Shown: positions 10,390-21,059, numbered from the stretch's first letter. The stretch is DNA of 64,000 bases from Oegoconia quadripuncta (GCA_949316235.1 OX438743.1:25169771-25233770), one strand, 5' to 3'. The notes: a model not told the origin generated them from the letters alone. Made by a program: numbers and translations.

Positions 10390-10830
10390 CTAATACGTCG
10401 CACCCTTGCTGCTGCGGGTGTTCCCGCGTCCCTTGAGCCATGTGGTTTGCGGCAAGAAGCCAGACGGGGCGACTTTGGTGCCATGGTCACTGGCTCGGAC
10501 GTTGATTTGGGATGCCACATGCGTCGAAACTTTGGCACATTCTCACATCCTCAAAACCGCCACGAGAGTCAGGGCCGTGGCTGAGGATGCCTAGCAACTC
10601 AAGCGCCGCAAATACTCATGGTTACTCGGTCACCTGTGACACTATGAGCCCGTGCTCATCAGATAAGCAGAATTTCGTCCACGATCTCTCAACAAGGTTG
10701 GTTCTGGCCTTCTGTGATCTACGGGCTGGCGCGTACGTCGCTCCGCGCCTTAGTTCGCTGATCAGCGAGGTAATGGACCCTATCCGTGACCCAAGCGGGA
10801 GGTCTGGATGGCGTTTTTGTCCTTTAGTTT
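10390..10830 (+). mobile_element. REL-endonuclease LINE fragment
   Basis: Frame-shifting plus-strand pieces resemble the endonuclease-like region of the 12-kb copy ([11 protein letters not shown], then the ...[21 protein letters not shown] stretch). The same DNA is at 19500-19860 in unit 3, so this insertion probably predates the split of units 2 and 3. Broken in several frames. Confidence 0.6.
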
Positions 10831-10831
10831 A

Positions 10832-10965
10832 TTATTATTATTATTATTAATTTATTGCACACAAAAATAAAATACAAAGAACATTTAACATAGATGATGA
10901 CGTGTACAAAGGCGGTCTTATCGCTGATAGCGATTTCTTCCAGACAACCTCAGTTAAAGAGTTTA
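10832..10965 (-). mobile_element. Jockey/CR1-type LINE 3' end
   Basis: A (TTATTA)n run, then TTTATTGCAC and GGCGGTCTTATCGCTGATAG with CTTCCAG, correspond to the 3' UTR of the LINE at 26335-27770. Minus orientation, non-coding. Confidence 0.6.
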
Positions 10966-11125
10966 GTTTTATTGATTTGAATTAAAAAAAACTTTGTGTA
11001 CCATATTCATTAAATTTTTATAATAAATTACTTTAGTTTTAACAGTTTACAGTTAATCAAAAAAAAAATAATAAGAAAAATTATCTAAAAACCTTCGAAA
11101 CTTATTAACCTTTAAAGCAAGAAGG
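10966..11125 (+). repeat. Array sequence shared by units 2 and 3
   Basis: TGTGTACCATATTCATTAAA, then AAATTACTTTAGTTT and AAGCAAGAAGG match 20125-20225 in unit 3. AAGCAAGAAGG at 11115-11125 is the left copy of a target duplication (right copy 12798-12808). Confidence 0.6.
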
Positions 11126-12797
11126 TTTTATTTAATTATACCATAAGTACACAAAGAATTTTGTACATATTTACAAAAACGTAATAGTAAATACACATTT
11201 ATAAATTAATTAAAAAAAAATTATTAGGTCCTTACCTATGAAATTGGCGTTTTGTATGAAGAATTTCATTAAGACTGTTTTCTCCACACAAACATTTTCG
11301 ATTTTTTTTTTGGGAACAGCAAATCCAAATTTAGCTAAACTTTGTGTGTATTATCGGATAACATTAAGTTAAGTATAGGCAGCGTTAATTTTTAAAAGTA
11401 ACCGCTTTATAAAAGTTTCAGCGAATCTAAGAAATGAAATGCATGAGAGAATGGGAAGCACATGCAAAGAGCTCTGTTAAAAATTTTTTTATTACGTCAT
11501 TTAGCCCAGAAATTAAAAAAATATTTCATGTGAAACCTTGAAATAATATTCCATTTTCCAAATAAAAAATAAATTTGAATATAGCTTTGAAAATCTCACG
11601 AATTGGTACATATGATTAACGAAGAAAAAAAACTCCAATTTCATAGGTAAAGACCCAACATATAAAACACACATTTACGAATAAAAATATTTGTCCCAGA
11701 TCTTGCAGAACCGGAAGGGTGCCTAAGATGCTAAGTGCGTTTCCTCTTTGCACAGCCAGACTTAGCCTCTGAGCGAAATAACAGCCAGCCTTCCGATCAT
11801 TTCAAGCTTCGATCAGACGCTCAGATATCTCTCGAAAAACAATGAGCACCTGGCCCCCACGGCCCAAGGGTTTCCACCCCAAACGAAGCAAAAATATAAT
11901 CACCGCTGAGATTACCATATTTACGCCGTTTGATGTTCTCAGCGGTTGCGGCTGCAGCTGCAGATCCTGCGTTGTTATATGTTACTGGAAGATGGGACAA
12001 TGCAATCGTATAAACACAAGTTGCATCCCAAACTATAGCGCGTCCTAACTTCCAGGGTAGAAGAGTTATACCATCGGGTCTCTTCCCATCATCACGTGCC
12101 AGACATACTGGCTCCAAAATGGCCGGCGCACTAGCAGATGTGAAGGCCTTCCGGATGATATCGTTAAGATCTGCATGTCGTGGGCAAACCTCGACTCCTC
12201 CTCCAGTCCAGCGATTCTGTGGCAGGATAACCCATGGTGTCCGAGTGGGTAAACTATGTGCCCACAAATGCACAGGTGTGAGACATTGCATGGCACTCCC
12301 AAACGTAGAGCCGTGGCAATTCGAAAGGTGGCGCGGTCGCGTATTGTGCCTATATTGTGAGACGGTATTGCCTGAAGCCATAGTCTAGACTCCCAAACAC
12401 CTGCAGCCAGGAGAGAAGCACGCTCTGCAGAATTGGAAGACGTTTTGATAAGATTATTCCGTACCAATTTACAGAGCGGCTCGTCCCACTGTTTCTGTGA
12501 TGTATGGGAAACGAGGGGCTCAGTGTAAAGGCATGCTATAAGCCAAGCATCCCTAGCTTCGGATAAATAGACTATTTCTAATGTAGAGCAAACTCGAGCC
12601 AAAATTTTCTTACACTAGAGTCTAGTGCTATGTACTGATGACAGGAAAGCTGGTAAAGATACACTCGAAATTTTGCGGACACCTAGGCCACGGAATCGGA
12701 TGGGTAACGATGCCTGGGTCCAAGACGAATTGTCGAAATTAATGTTAGTTTTTGTAAACATTGCCGTTTATCATTTTTACAAATCCGGACGTTGAAG
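11126..12797 (-). mobile_element. REL-endonuclease LINE, 5'-truncated, 11-bp target duplication
   Basis: The minus strand, in two frames (about 12602-11821), encodes AERASLLAAGVWESRLWLQA, then CICGHIVYPLGHHGLSC, a C-x-C-x8-H-x4-C knuckle. Next come LNDIIRKAFTSASAPAILEP, DGKRPDGITLLPWKLGRAIV and WDATC, resembling the PD-x(n)-D core of restriction-like endonucleases in R2/R4/NeSL-type LINEs. The insertion is bounded by AAGCAAGAAGG at 11115-11125 and 12798-12808 and ends A/T-rich on its 3' (left) side, as expected for target-primed reverse transcription. A MITE is nested at 11224-11664. At least one frameshift separates the two open frames, so it is dead. The exact clade is my inference. Confidence 0.65.
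11222..11666. mobile_element. MITE M1, inverted repeats TTAGGTCCTTACCTATGAAA
   Basis: The left end TTAGGTCCTTACCTATGAAA and right end CAATTTCATAGGTAAAGACC are inverted repeats of about 25 bp. The body is about 440 bp and non-coding. A second copy lies at 60418-60842 in opposite orientation with TA flanks, suggesting a Tc1/mariner-type MITE. Confidence 0.7.
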
Positions 12798-12934
12798 AAG
12801 CAAGAAGGTGGTGTAGGCCAATAGAGGTCGTGATGCACCATAGTGAATTGCATATAATACGCATTTCCACTGCAAAATTGGTATATCTGACGCCGCAGTG
12901 AACGCGTTAAACGCTCTTAACGCCTACGAATTGT

Positions 12935-13040
12935 GTTTTTAATTAGTTTTTTTAATTAGAGGAGTAATCTCAATTACAGCTGTGAAATTATAATGAAATG
13001 TATGGAAGGTTCGTCCGTCCGGTCTGCTACTACATATACT
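12935..13040 (+). promoter_or_regulatory. Promoter of peptide gene copy 2
   Basis: TGTTTTTAATTAG, GAGGAGTAATCTCAATTACA, GCTGTGAAATTATAATGAAA and the TATA-like ACATATACT (13032-13040) align with the copy 1 and copy 3 promoters. The TATA core here is weaker (CATATA) than TATATATA in the other two. The E-box CAGCTG is kept. Confidence 0.55.
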
Positions 13041-13121
13041 CGAACATATTTGAAGAAAACTTTATTCGCTTTGGCGTCAACAATCAGTGATTCTTTCGTT
13101 ATTAACTAAGCACTGAAAAAA

Positions 13122-16100
13122 ATGGCTAAATATTTTTCGTGGTGTTTCTTATGCAGTAAGTATTAAGAAACATTTTTCAAATTTGTTTTTTAATATGATA
13201 TGTTATAAATAATTACCTTTTGAAAATCTATTTTATGATATATATGGGGATATCATAAAATATAGCATCATTTAGGAAACATAACGATAAGCAACAACTT
13301 GCTGGTCAAGCAAGATGGTGTGATTGCGTTGTGCAATTTTCTAAACTGTGAAACGTAAATAAATTAAAGTAAAATATTTTTTTTTAATAACCGACCTTGA
13401 AAGTGACAAAAATTAAACACATTAAAAAGAGTGAAATTGTTATTTATACAATGTGTAAGTTTAACCATAAGTATGTAGGTATCCTAAGAATATTACAGAT
13501 ATGCTCAAAACTGCCCTATGACTCGTGTATTCGTAAATTATAATGAACAATTCTCAGATTTAGGTCCATTCAGTTCTTCGAAAGCTGCATTTGTATCTAG
13601 GGTTACAAAATGTCTAAATTTAGTAATAAATTATAATAGTTACGATTTCTCTACGCATGCTTACGCAGCCACGCACTCATATCACAACCCCCCCCCCCCC
13701 ACACACATACCCTCGCACACACACACACACACCCCCCCCACACAATTACAATACTCAAGGGCACAATTGGTTGCATTATTACTTTAATATTATCGCAATA
13801 TTTCAATCAATATATTATCATGATTTATAGAGTGTAATGTGGTCAATGTGGTCGCCCAAAAATATTTCCCACTTTTCCCATAGAAGCTGAGATTTAAGAG
13901 AAAAGTAGGGGGACAAAAATATGAACTTTTAAACGGCTTTGCCGATTTCGATGTATAGTAAAAACGACGCATTTTTTATAACTATTTTCAAATCTGCTCT
14001 CAAGTATGAGATACGTTTATTTTTACCCTTAAAGTTGAAAATCCCTCCGGCCATAGTAATCGTATGAAAGCGGGGGTCAAGTTATCCGGGATTCAGCTCC
14101 GGTGCGGTGTTCGATTTATTTTGAATTTTGTGGTTCATTAGGACCTTAGTATGAGACCCTCTTGTACTGTAGAATTTTGGCTATAGAATAAATAAATTAG
14201 GCCATTTGTATGGGGAATTTCAACAGAACCTTTTTTTCAAGAGTGGTTTTATGACGGTTCCACTTCCATAGCGGAAGTGCGTGTAGTTTGAGTTTGTACG
14301 TAATTTCATTGGATTGAAAATTCAAATTGCTCAAAAATGTGGAAAGATTTTGGTAACGTTTTGGAAGCGTTGGTTGGTTGCGTTTTTAAAATTTAATATT
14401 TGCTAGATTTTCATAATTAATGTTCTGTTTTTAATTTCTTTTCCGTTTTTTTTTACTTTTTAATAGTCTCGAGAGCAGCTCGCTGCCTGAGAACTCCCTA
14501 ATGTAGGTACTAGTTATAAACTTATAAAGTCTATCCTCAAAAAAGATCTCTGACACAGTGGAACACACGAAAGAAGCTAAATGCACATGGAAGGATAAAT
14601 ACGGTGCCCATTAAAATTCAACGTGGTACATTCCAAGGCGATGCACTAAGTTCACTCTGCTTCTTTTACGCCCTGTATCCACTCTCAAATCTATTGAACT
14701 CGATCAACCTTCGATATTCATTAGATCTGACGACTACACTCAATGAAATTTTTCTCAAGACATTCGAATGGCTTTGAGCTTACAGAAATATATAATCAAC
14801 AAAAACAAACACTACTGATACCTTGGACCCCAGACTAACTAAAGAAAGAAATAGCGTGTGTAAGTAGGACCTCGGCAAATGGGAGTGTAGCCCAAAATAA
14901 AACCAACCCTGTGGCGAAGAAGGTCGAGTGAAGCTCGGCCCTCTGCTTTAGCATACATCACTGAATGCGCCTAGATACTGTGAGCGTTTGCCAAATTTTA
15001 TAAAAGGCGGGTCACTAAAGCATAGGAAATAAAATATTTTATTACGCAAGCAAAGTCACAAGTATTTCATGGTATAATTTATTTAATAAATGTCTCGAAA
15101 CAAGATTATGCCGAAAACGGAAATCAGGAATGTGAATAAACAAGAATATGTCCAATCAGGAATACGACGAAAAAGGAAGCAATATAAATATTAAAATAGT
15201 TTTTAGGTTGTGTATTCTTGTAAATTGAAAAGCAAATATAATCAGTTTTGGTAATGTTTAGTGTTAATACATTAGATATTAGCCAATTAGTAATTTTGAT
15301 AAGACCTACTTCTGTATCCCTCTGAATAGCATTCCATGAGGTGCCCGTGAAAGCTATAGCTGTATCATCGGCGTAAGAAAATATTTTCGCATTTTTGACA
15401 CTTAACTTACATAGCTCATTGATATATCAGAAATAATATCGGGCCGAGGACACTCTCTTGAGTGACTCCATAAGTAATTTCATTCACTCGGCTTACATAT
15501 TGTCCGATTTTGCTTTCTGTGTGCTGTTATTTAGATAGTCTGTCGATAACAACAGAGGAGTTCCTCTAACTACAATGCTTGCAAGCTTCTGAACAAGAAT
15601 CCTATAATAATTATATTGGTATAATAATTGCATTGGTTTCGCTACAGAAATTATTGCGTGCGTTTTTCCGTAAGCGGTACTGGCAGAACAATCAGTGCTG
15701 TGGTATGGACTACTGTCTGTCTGTACTGCAGCATATGCCGAGTCAGAGCCCTCTCAGTGCATAATAGGTACAGCCCACCACTGGGAAAATCTTGCTTGGT
15801 GTACGTCAGTGAATTATGCTTTAATTTCTTTATTTATTCTATTGTATTAATTACATAGGGTTTATTGTTTGTGTTCTTTTATTTTGGTTGTATGTACTGT
15901 GCAGTGAATCAATATTTTATCTAGATAGCAAACGTTAAAAGTGGCCCTTTATTAAAACTATTATTATTATTACCGCGCTCACTGCGTGCGTATTCACACT
16001 TCACGTTCACACTTACATTATACATGTACTCAGACACATTTACTCACACACCCCTACATACACATTTACATTATTTCATTATCCACGTCATTGAATATTT

Positions 16101-16714
16101 TCTTTTTTCCCTTAATTTCTAAAGATCGGAGTTTGGAGGCTGACATTTGTGACTTGACGTTATGGCTAATGTGGCTATCAATGTGCAACACTCTTTTTTA
16201 GGGTTGTCGTAGTCAACAGGGAACCCTTATAGTTTCGGCATGTCCGTCTACTGTCTGTCCGTCCGTCCGTTCCTTTGGCGTATCCTGTAGCCTAAACGGC
16301 TTGACTGATATCGAAGTGCATGATGTCGTCATATTCGTCTTGACACCAGGAGTGTCATAGGATACATTTTATGGTAAAAAATCCCACATGACATCCACAA
16401 GTCACAAAATATGCTGTCGAGTTTTTTGTACAGCGATAAGACACTGATTTTCAGTGAGTGCCCTGCCAGAGAAAGAGAGGGTATTAATAAAATATTAGAT
16501 TTAATTGCTGGACTTACCATATTGTTCTTTGTTTGCAGATGCAATCATCATCTTGCTGTTGTCCTTGAGCGTCACAGAGATTTATTCCAACATGTATTCT
16601 GACCACCGTAAATATATCAGCTCATATGCAAGACTTAGGCCGAAGGACACACGTAAAGGGGCTTTTGGTCTTCATGTTATTGTTAACGTCGTTGTTCGTC
16701 ATATTTTTTATTGA
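13122..16714 (+). CDS. Small basic secreted peptide, copy 2 (2 exons)
   Basis: Exon 1 is 13122-13155 (donor A|GTAAGTATT) and exon 2 is 16539-16714 (acceptor TTTGTTTGCAG, stop TGA). The intron is about 3.4 kb and the spliced frame is open for 69 residues. Exon 1 gives MAKYFSWCFLC; exon 2 continues the signal peptide (IIILLLSLSVTEIYS) and a basic mature part (SDHRKYISSYARLRPKDTRK). Against copy 1 the signal peptide and SDHRKYISSYAR are almost identical, while the last 25 residues differ at most positions yet keep spacing around LHV/IHV and VV. A one-codon indel keeps frame and the C-terminus is a few residues longer. Function unknown. The intron holds LINE fragments and a CA repeat. Transcription is not shown by sequence alone. 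Confidence 0.65.
13156..13510 (+). repeat. Intron start shared by peptide copies 2 and 3
   Basis: GTAAGTATTAAGAAACATTT, ATATAGCATCATTTAGGAAA and CCATAAGTATGTAG recur at 20530-20945. The homology continues past the splice donor, so copy 3 arose by DNA duplication rather than by retroposition. Confidence 0.65.
13686..13745. repeat. C-run and (CA)n microsatellite
   Basis: A C-run, then imperfect (CA)n and a second short C-run. Low complexity; open frames across it are artefacts. Confidence 0.9.
13800..14520. other. Intron of peptide copy 2, no feature recognised
   Basis: AT-rich intronic DNA; no ORF, splice-bounded exon or match elsewhere noticed. Confidence 0.3.
14530..14800 (+). mobile_element. 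R4/NeSL-like RT fragment in intron of copy 2
   Basis: The plus strand encodes PIKIQRGTFQGDALSSLCFF and YALYPLSNLLNSINLRYSL, matching the (R)GIFQGDSLSPLLF...LNPLS palm motif of R4/NeSL-type elements. The preceding bases (14530-14620) recur at 20955-21030 in copy 3's intron, so it was present before that duplication. Confidence 0.6.
15180..15510 (-). mobile_element. LINE RT fragment with YADD box
   Basis: The minus strand gives ESVLGPILFLIYQ, then KIFSYADDTAIAFTGTSWNA, TEVGLIKITNWLISNVLTLN and KTDYICF, the RT palm and following region of a CR1/Jockey-type LINE. Truncated at both ends, intronic, and absent from copy 1. Confidence 0.7.
15600..16350 (+). repeat. Intron segment duplicated from/with copy 1
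   Basis: Collinear with 4400-5660: TAAGCGGTACTGGCAGAACA, the CAGCATATGC block, ACATAGGGTTTATTGTTTGT and the GGGTTGTCGTAGTCAACAGG repeat. Confirms that units 1 and 2 share intron sequence. Confidence 0.65.
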
Positions 16715-17640
16715 TAATTTGATAATGGAATATCAAAGGTTGTAATGTACATCTAAAGTAGGGCCAATTTAATAGATCACAATTGACAACTGTCAGTCCT
16801 TAGCTTCATATTGAGGTGGCCTGCTTAGAAAACCTGCTAATTGTTGTTAAAATCACGCATAGGCCAAGTTTAAGCTTTGTTTTTTATGACGAGCTATATC
16901 CGTACCTTTACAATGTTCGTTGTTGAATATTGATGAAGTGTCAAATGTGATCTATTAAATTAGCCTTACTGTAAATATTAAATAATTTATTCAATCAACA
17001 TGCATTTGAAAATTATTTCTGGAATATTACAGACATCATTATCTATATTTTCGTATATACTAAATATAATTAATCATTTAGTCTTCAGACAATAAGGTTC
17101 ATGTTTGGAAGTACAATAATCTATAACTATGTTCGCGTCGTAATTATGATTAAGAAGCCTCAGGGTCGGTCAATGCAAACAGCAGGAATTGATTTTAGGG
17201 GGATTGCTTCCCGCACGGCCAGTTTTACGTGGCCAGCTCGAGAGTGAGCTCACCTAGCAGCTTGATCGTGTTAGCATGTGAAGGCAGAACCTCTAATGTA
17301 GTATATAATATAGGGGTTGCTAGAGGTACTTTGAGTATAAAGTGAAAAAAGTAGCCTTAAACTTTAGGTATACGTTTCATGTACGATATATAAATATAAA
17401 AGAAGAAACTAATTGACAGTGAAGGTACATCTCTGTGTACCAATTCCTGAAGTCTGTGCGAGCAAAGCCGCGGGCAATGTCTAGTATATATAAAGAGATA
17501 GATAATGACGTCTATACTACTTATTTCATAATTAAATTATAGATGCATGTCGATTGATTAAATTATAATAATATAATAATAAAATATTATTTTATCAAAA
17601 CATTATTTAATATCTAACGATCCACTAATAAAGAGATATA
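16715..17640 (+). repeat. Downstream block of peptide unit 2
   Basis: Collinear with 6095-7040 after the stop codon, including GTACATCTAAAGTAGGGCCA and CGTGGCCAGCTCGAGAGTGA. The match also contains the block seen at 655-880. A likely 3' UTR plus duplicated flank. Confidence 0.7.
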
Positions 17641-17689
17641 TTTTATTTTATATTTATTGTATTCTGTTCCATTCTATATTCTAAGGCAT

Positions 17690-17745
17690 GTGAAATCCCA
17701 ACCCGCATTGGGTCAGCGTGGTGGACTATGGCCCATACTTACACT
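17690..17745 (+). mobile_element. LINE 3' end (GGGTCAGCGTGG type)
   Basis: CATTGGGTCAGCGTGGTGGA and CTATGGCCCATACTT match 7065-7115 in the same relative place in unit 1, so this is part of the duplicated unit. Confidence 0.55.
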
Positions 17746-17754
17746 ACATTTAAT

Positions 17755-17850
17755 TCATTCATAATTAGAATTTAGACTTGTCTGTTCAATATTTTAAATT
17801 GAAAGCTTGTTTGAAATGTTGCTGGGCAGTTAACACATTCCATGCGTTAT
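17755..17850 (+). repeat. Conserved upstream block of peptide unit 3
   Basis: Matches 3290-3370 and 10290-10385 (TTGAAAGCTTGTTTGAAATG). Followed by a SINE and LINEs before the copy 3 promoter at 20.3 kb. Confidence 0.6.
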
Positions 17851-17871
17851 GATCTATAATATAGGCCCATT

Positions 17872-18130
17872 GACGACCTGCTGCTGCTATGCCTAAAGGT
17901 CGCGGGTTCGAATCCCGCTAGGGGCATATGTTTGTATGATGAATACAGACATGTGTTCCCAAGTTATGGATGTTTTTCAATTATATATGTATTTATTTAC
18001 AAAAAAAATGTATTTGTGTAGTTTATTAACCATCTGGTATCTATAATGCAGGCCTAGTTGCTTAGTGTGGAACTAGATGGCGCTGTGTGTATGTGCAAAG
18101 ATATTTATTTATTATTATTATTATTATTCG
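17872..18130 (+). mobile_element. SINE-A copy (tRNA-headed)
   Basis: The B box (GGTTCGAATCC) within CGCGGGTTCGAATCCCGCTA is intact but the A-box region is rearranged. The body (TGATGAATACAGACATGTGT), the CATCTGGTATC stretch, TGGAACTAGATGGCGCTGTG and a (TTA)n tail follow. Confidence 0.8.
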
Positions 18131-18559
18131 TGACTTCACCACCGTGGTGCGAGGGGTTTTCTATATTTTATTTTGATGAGTTCAAGAGATTGTGGATGTA
18201 TTTGAAAACAGATCTAATAAAAAAAAATTGAAACGTTAAAATACTGTACTCGATGCATAGAAATGAAATATATTGTGTTGTGTGCGGTGTGAGAAGGATT
18301 TTAACATGAGCCTCGCATCTCTTACGTATTGCTTTCAGTTTCACTTAGTAGCCCAGGGAAAATACGGTTTGACCTTGGAAAAACGAATAACCGCGAAGTG
18401 AAAGACAACCTTTCGTTATTTTGAGCACCAATTTTTGTGGACGTAATTCTACCTACTCTAAATTCCTAAATACAATTTTCCCAAGGCATTTCCGGCCGTC
18501 TTCTTGATATCAGACCCCATCCTGCCGTTTATATACTTCGTCTGTGCCTATTCACTCCT

Positions 18560-18830
18560 AGACTTCTTCTCACCGAAAATTTAAACTCCATCCACATCAC
18601 CTGGATGAGTGGAAGTCTACAACTGTACGTTTCTCAAGAAACTTCCTACCACGTACGACCACCCTGTGTAACAGACTTCCTGCAGCGGTATTCCCGAACG
18701 AGTACGACATTGGAATCTTCAAGAAACGAGCCGTTTTGGTGTTGCGGGTGTCCATGGGCGGTGGTGATTGCTTTCCATCAGGTTACCCGCATGCTCGTTG
18801 GCCGCCCTCTCATATAAAAAAAAAAGACTA
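18560..18830 (+). mobile_element. LINE C-terminus and 3' end
   Basis: The plus strand gives HLDEWKSTTVRFSRNFLPRT, NRLPAAVFPNEYDIGIFKKR and GVSMGG-like sequence, then GCCGCCCTCTCATATAAAAA. It shares its 3' end with the insertion at 19890-20045. An internal deletion follows FKKRA. Confidence 0.65.
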
Positions 18831-19059
18831 ATGTATTTGTTACGTTGCTGGCTGGTCTAGAAATTGAGATCCATTATTGACTCCGCGGACACGGTAATAC
18901 GTGACTCTGTGTCAAAAATACTTAACATTAATTTCGACGACCGTTCATGGAGTCATAAACGCTCCCAATAAGACTCGGTGGGCTTTGTATCCTAATACCA
19001 AACCTACAGCCGAGTTGGGCTCTCCCGGCCTTTCTCTCCTCTGTTTATAACACTCACAC

Positions 19060-20110
19060 CCTCGCCAGGCAAATTTAAATATTACCACTACAGTTAACAA
19101 TTCGGTGTCGAGTCTATCGGAGGCGAGGCAGGCCTGGTCCGCTGTCTACTCCGTCATTAACATACCCACCGATCCAATAAAGCAACGCCTCTGGGATGAA
19201 CCAGCCCTGGAACAGATTCATAAGTCTCTGATCGATAGCTGCACTGATATCGTCGTCCGAGCAAGACTAGGTACTTGCCGTTTCCGAGCCCGAATCGGGC
19301 CATTGGCTGCACGCGCTGCCTTCGGAAAACATAGGCACAATGCTGGACACTAACACCCTCATAATAGCAGTTGGTGCCAAGGTGTGTGAACCGCATCGTT
19401 GTGCCTGCGGCAGCTACGTGGGCCAATACGGATGTGACGGTCTTTCGTGTAGCAAAAGCGCCGGCCGTTCTTACCGCCGTGGACCCATAAATGATTTAAT
19501 ACGTCGCGCCCTTGCTGCTGTAGGTATTCCCGCGTCCCTCGAGCCATGCGGTTTGTGCAGAGCAGACTGGTAAGAGGTCAGACAAGGTGACTTAGGTGCC
19601 ATGGTCACTGACTTGCGATGCCACATGCGTCGACCTGGCACCTTTTCACATCTTCAAAACTGCCACGAGAATCAGGGCCGCAGCTGAGGAAGTCCAGTTA
19701 CTCAAGCGCAGCAAATACTCATTACTCGGTAACCCGTGAGACTATAAGACCGTGGTCATCAGACACGTAGAATTTTGTCCACGATTTCTCAATCAGATCG
19801 GTTCTGGCGTCGTGTGATTTACGGGTATCATTTAACGGCTTAGTTCGCTGTTCAGCGAGGTAACGCGGCAAGTGGGTTAGGGTCCATGCCTCAAACCTTC
19901 AAGAAACGAGCGTACACCTTCCTCAAAGGCCGGCAACGCATCTGTGACCCTTTTGGTGTTGCGGGTGTCCATGGGCGGCGGTGATTACTTTCCATCAGGG
20001 TAACCCGCATGCTCGTTTGCCGCCCTCTCATATAAAAAAAAAAAAAAAACGGAAGGTCTGAATGACGTTTTCGTCCTTTAGTTCAGCTGTAGTCTGATTG
20101 CTATGAATAA
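19060..20110 (+). mobile_element. REL-endonuclease LINE fragment with nested LINE
   Basis: The plus strand encodes SSLSEARQAWSAVYSVINIP, LWDEPALEQIHKSLIDSCTD and CACGSYVGQYGCDGLSC, where the knuckle His is replaced. INDLIRRALAAVGIPASLEP follows. It parallels the 12-kb copy (SEARDAWLIACLY, WDEPLCKLVRNNLI). It is interrupted at about 19890-20045 by a different LINE 3' end and degraded by frameshifts. Confidence 0.65.
19890..20045 (+). mobile_element. Nested LINE 3' end
   Basis: TTCCTCAAAGGCCGGCAACG, GTTGCGGGTGTCCATGGGCG and GCCGCCCTCTCATATAAAAA match the 3' end at 18730-18825. A poly(A) run ends it, after which the host element resumes (GGAAGGTCTGAATGACG). Confidence 0.65.
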
Positions 20111-20319
20111 AAAAAAAAAATTATGTGTACCATATTCATTAAATTCTTTAAATAAATTACTTTAGTTTTTTTGATAAAAAAAAAAGAAAAAAAAATTGTT
20201 ACTTATTAACGTTTAAAGCAAGAGGCCAATAGAGCTCGTGACGCACTATGGTGAATTGCGTATAAAATGCATTTAAGTCACGCACGCACCCACTCCAAAA
20301 TGTTAACGCCTACGATTGT

Positions 20320-20424
20320 GTTTTTAATTAGTTTTTTAATTAGAGGAGTAATATCAATTACTGCCATCAAATTATAATGAAATGTCTGGAAGGTCCGTCC
20401 GTCCGGTCTGCTACTATATATACT
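20320..20424 (+). promoter_or_regulatory. Promoter of peptide gene copy 3
   Basis: TGTTTTTAATTAG, GAGGAGTAATATCAATTACT, AAATTATAATGAAATG and TATATATACT (20415-20424) align with copies 1 and 2. The E-box CAGCTG of the others is changed (CTGCCATC). Confidence 0.55.
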
Positions 20425-20495
20425 CGAACATATTTGAAGAAAGCTTTATTCGCTTTCGTGTCAACAACAAAAATTATTAACTAATCATTGAAAAA

Positions 20496-20529
20496 ATGGC
20501 AAAATATTTTTCGTGGAGTTTCTTATGCA
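20496..20529 (+). pseudogene. Orphan exon 1 of peptide gene copy 3
   Basis: ATG plus ten further codons (MAKYFSWSFLC), then A|GTAAGTATT, exactly as in copies 1 and 2, with promoter and intron start conserved. I found no exon 2-like sequence (SDHRKYISSYA) from 20.5 kb to the end of the window. It is either a truncated duplicate or a gene using an unrelated downstream exon that I cannot recognise. Confidence 0.55.
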
Positions 20530-21059
20530 GTAAGTATTAAGAAACATTTTTAAATCGAATTTGTTTTTTAATTTTATATACATTTCGAAAATATAATATA
20601 ATATCAAAAAATATAGCATCATTTAGGAAAAATAATGATAAACATGATGTCACTACAAGAAATGGTCCTCAAGAATTTGATATTTTTGTAATCGACTCGC
20701 TAAGAAGAATACAAGAAATAAAGATAAAATTGCTGGTCAAGTAAGATGGCGTGTTGCGTTGTGCGACTTTCTAAACTGTCGAACGTAAATAAACAAAAGT
20801 ACAATTAAAAGACCCACCTTGAAAGTAACAAAAATGAAACACTCTAAAAAGAATGAAATAATATAAATTCCATTTTCCTGGAGTCCTCCGCAATTGATAT
20901 TTATACAATTTGTAAGTTACACCATAAGTATGTAGACCCTAAGAATATTATAAACTTATAAAGTCTATACTCAAAAAGGAGCGCTGACACAGTGGAACAC
21001 AAATGAAGCTAAATACACATGGAAGGATAAATAGCTCAAATAGTAAAAAAAAAAAATAG

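Noticed and set aside
13518..13787. Alternative exon of the peptide gene in the copy 2 intron
   Set aside because: The frame crosses the C/CA repeat, has no good splice sites and has no equivalent in copy 1.
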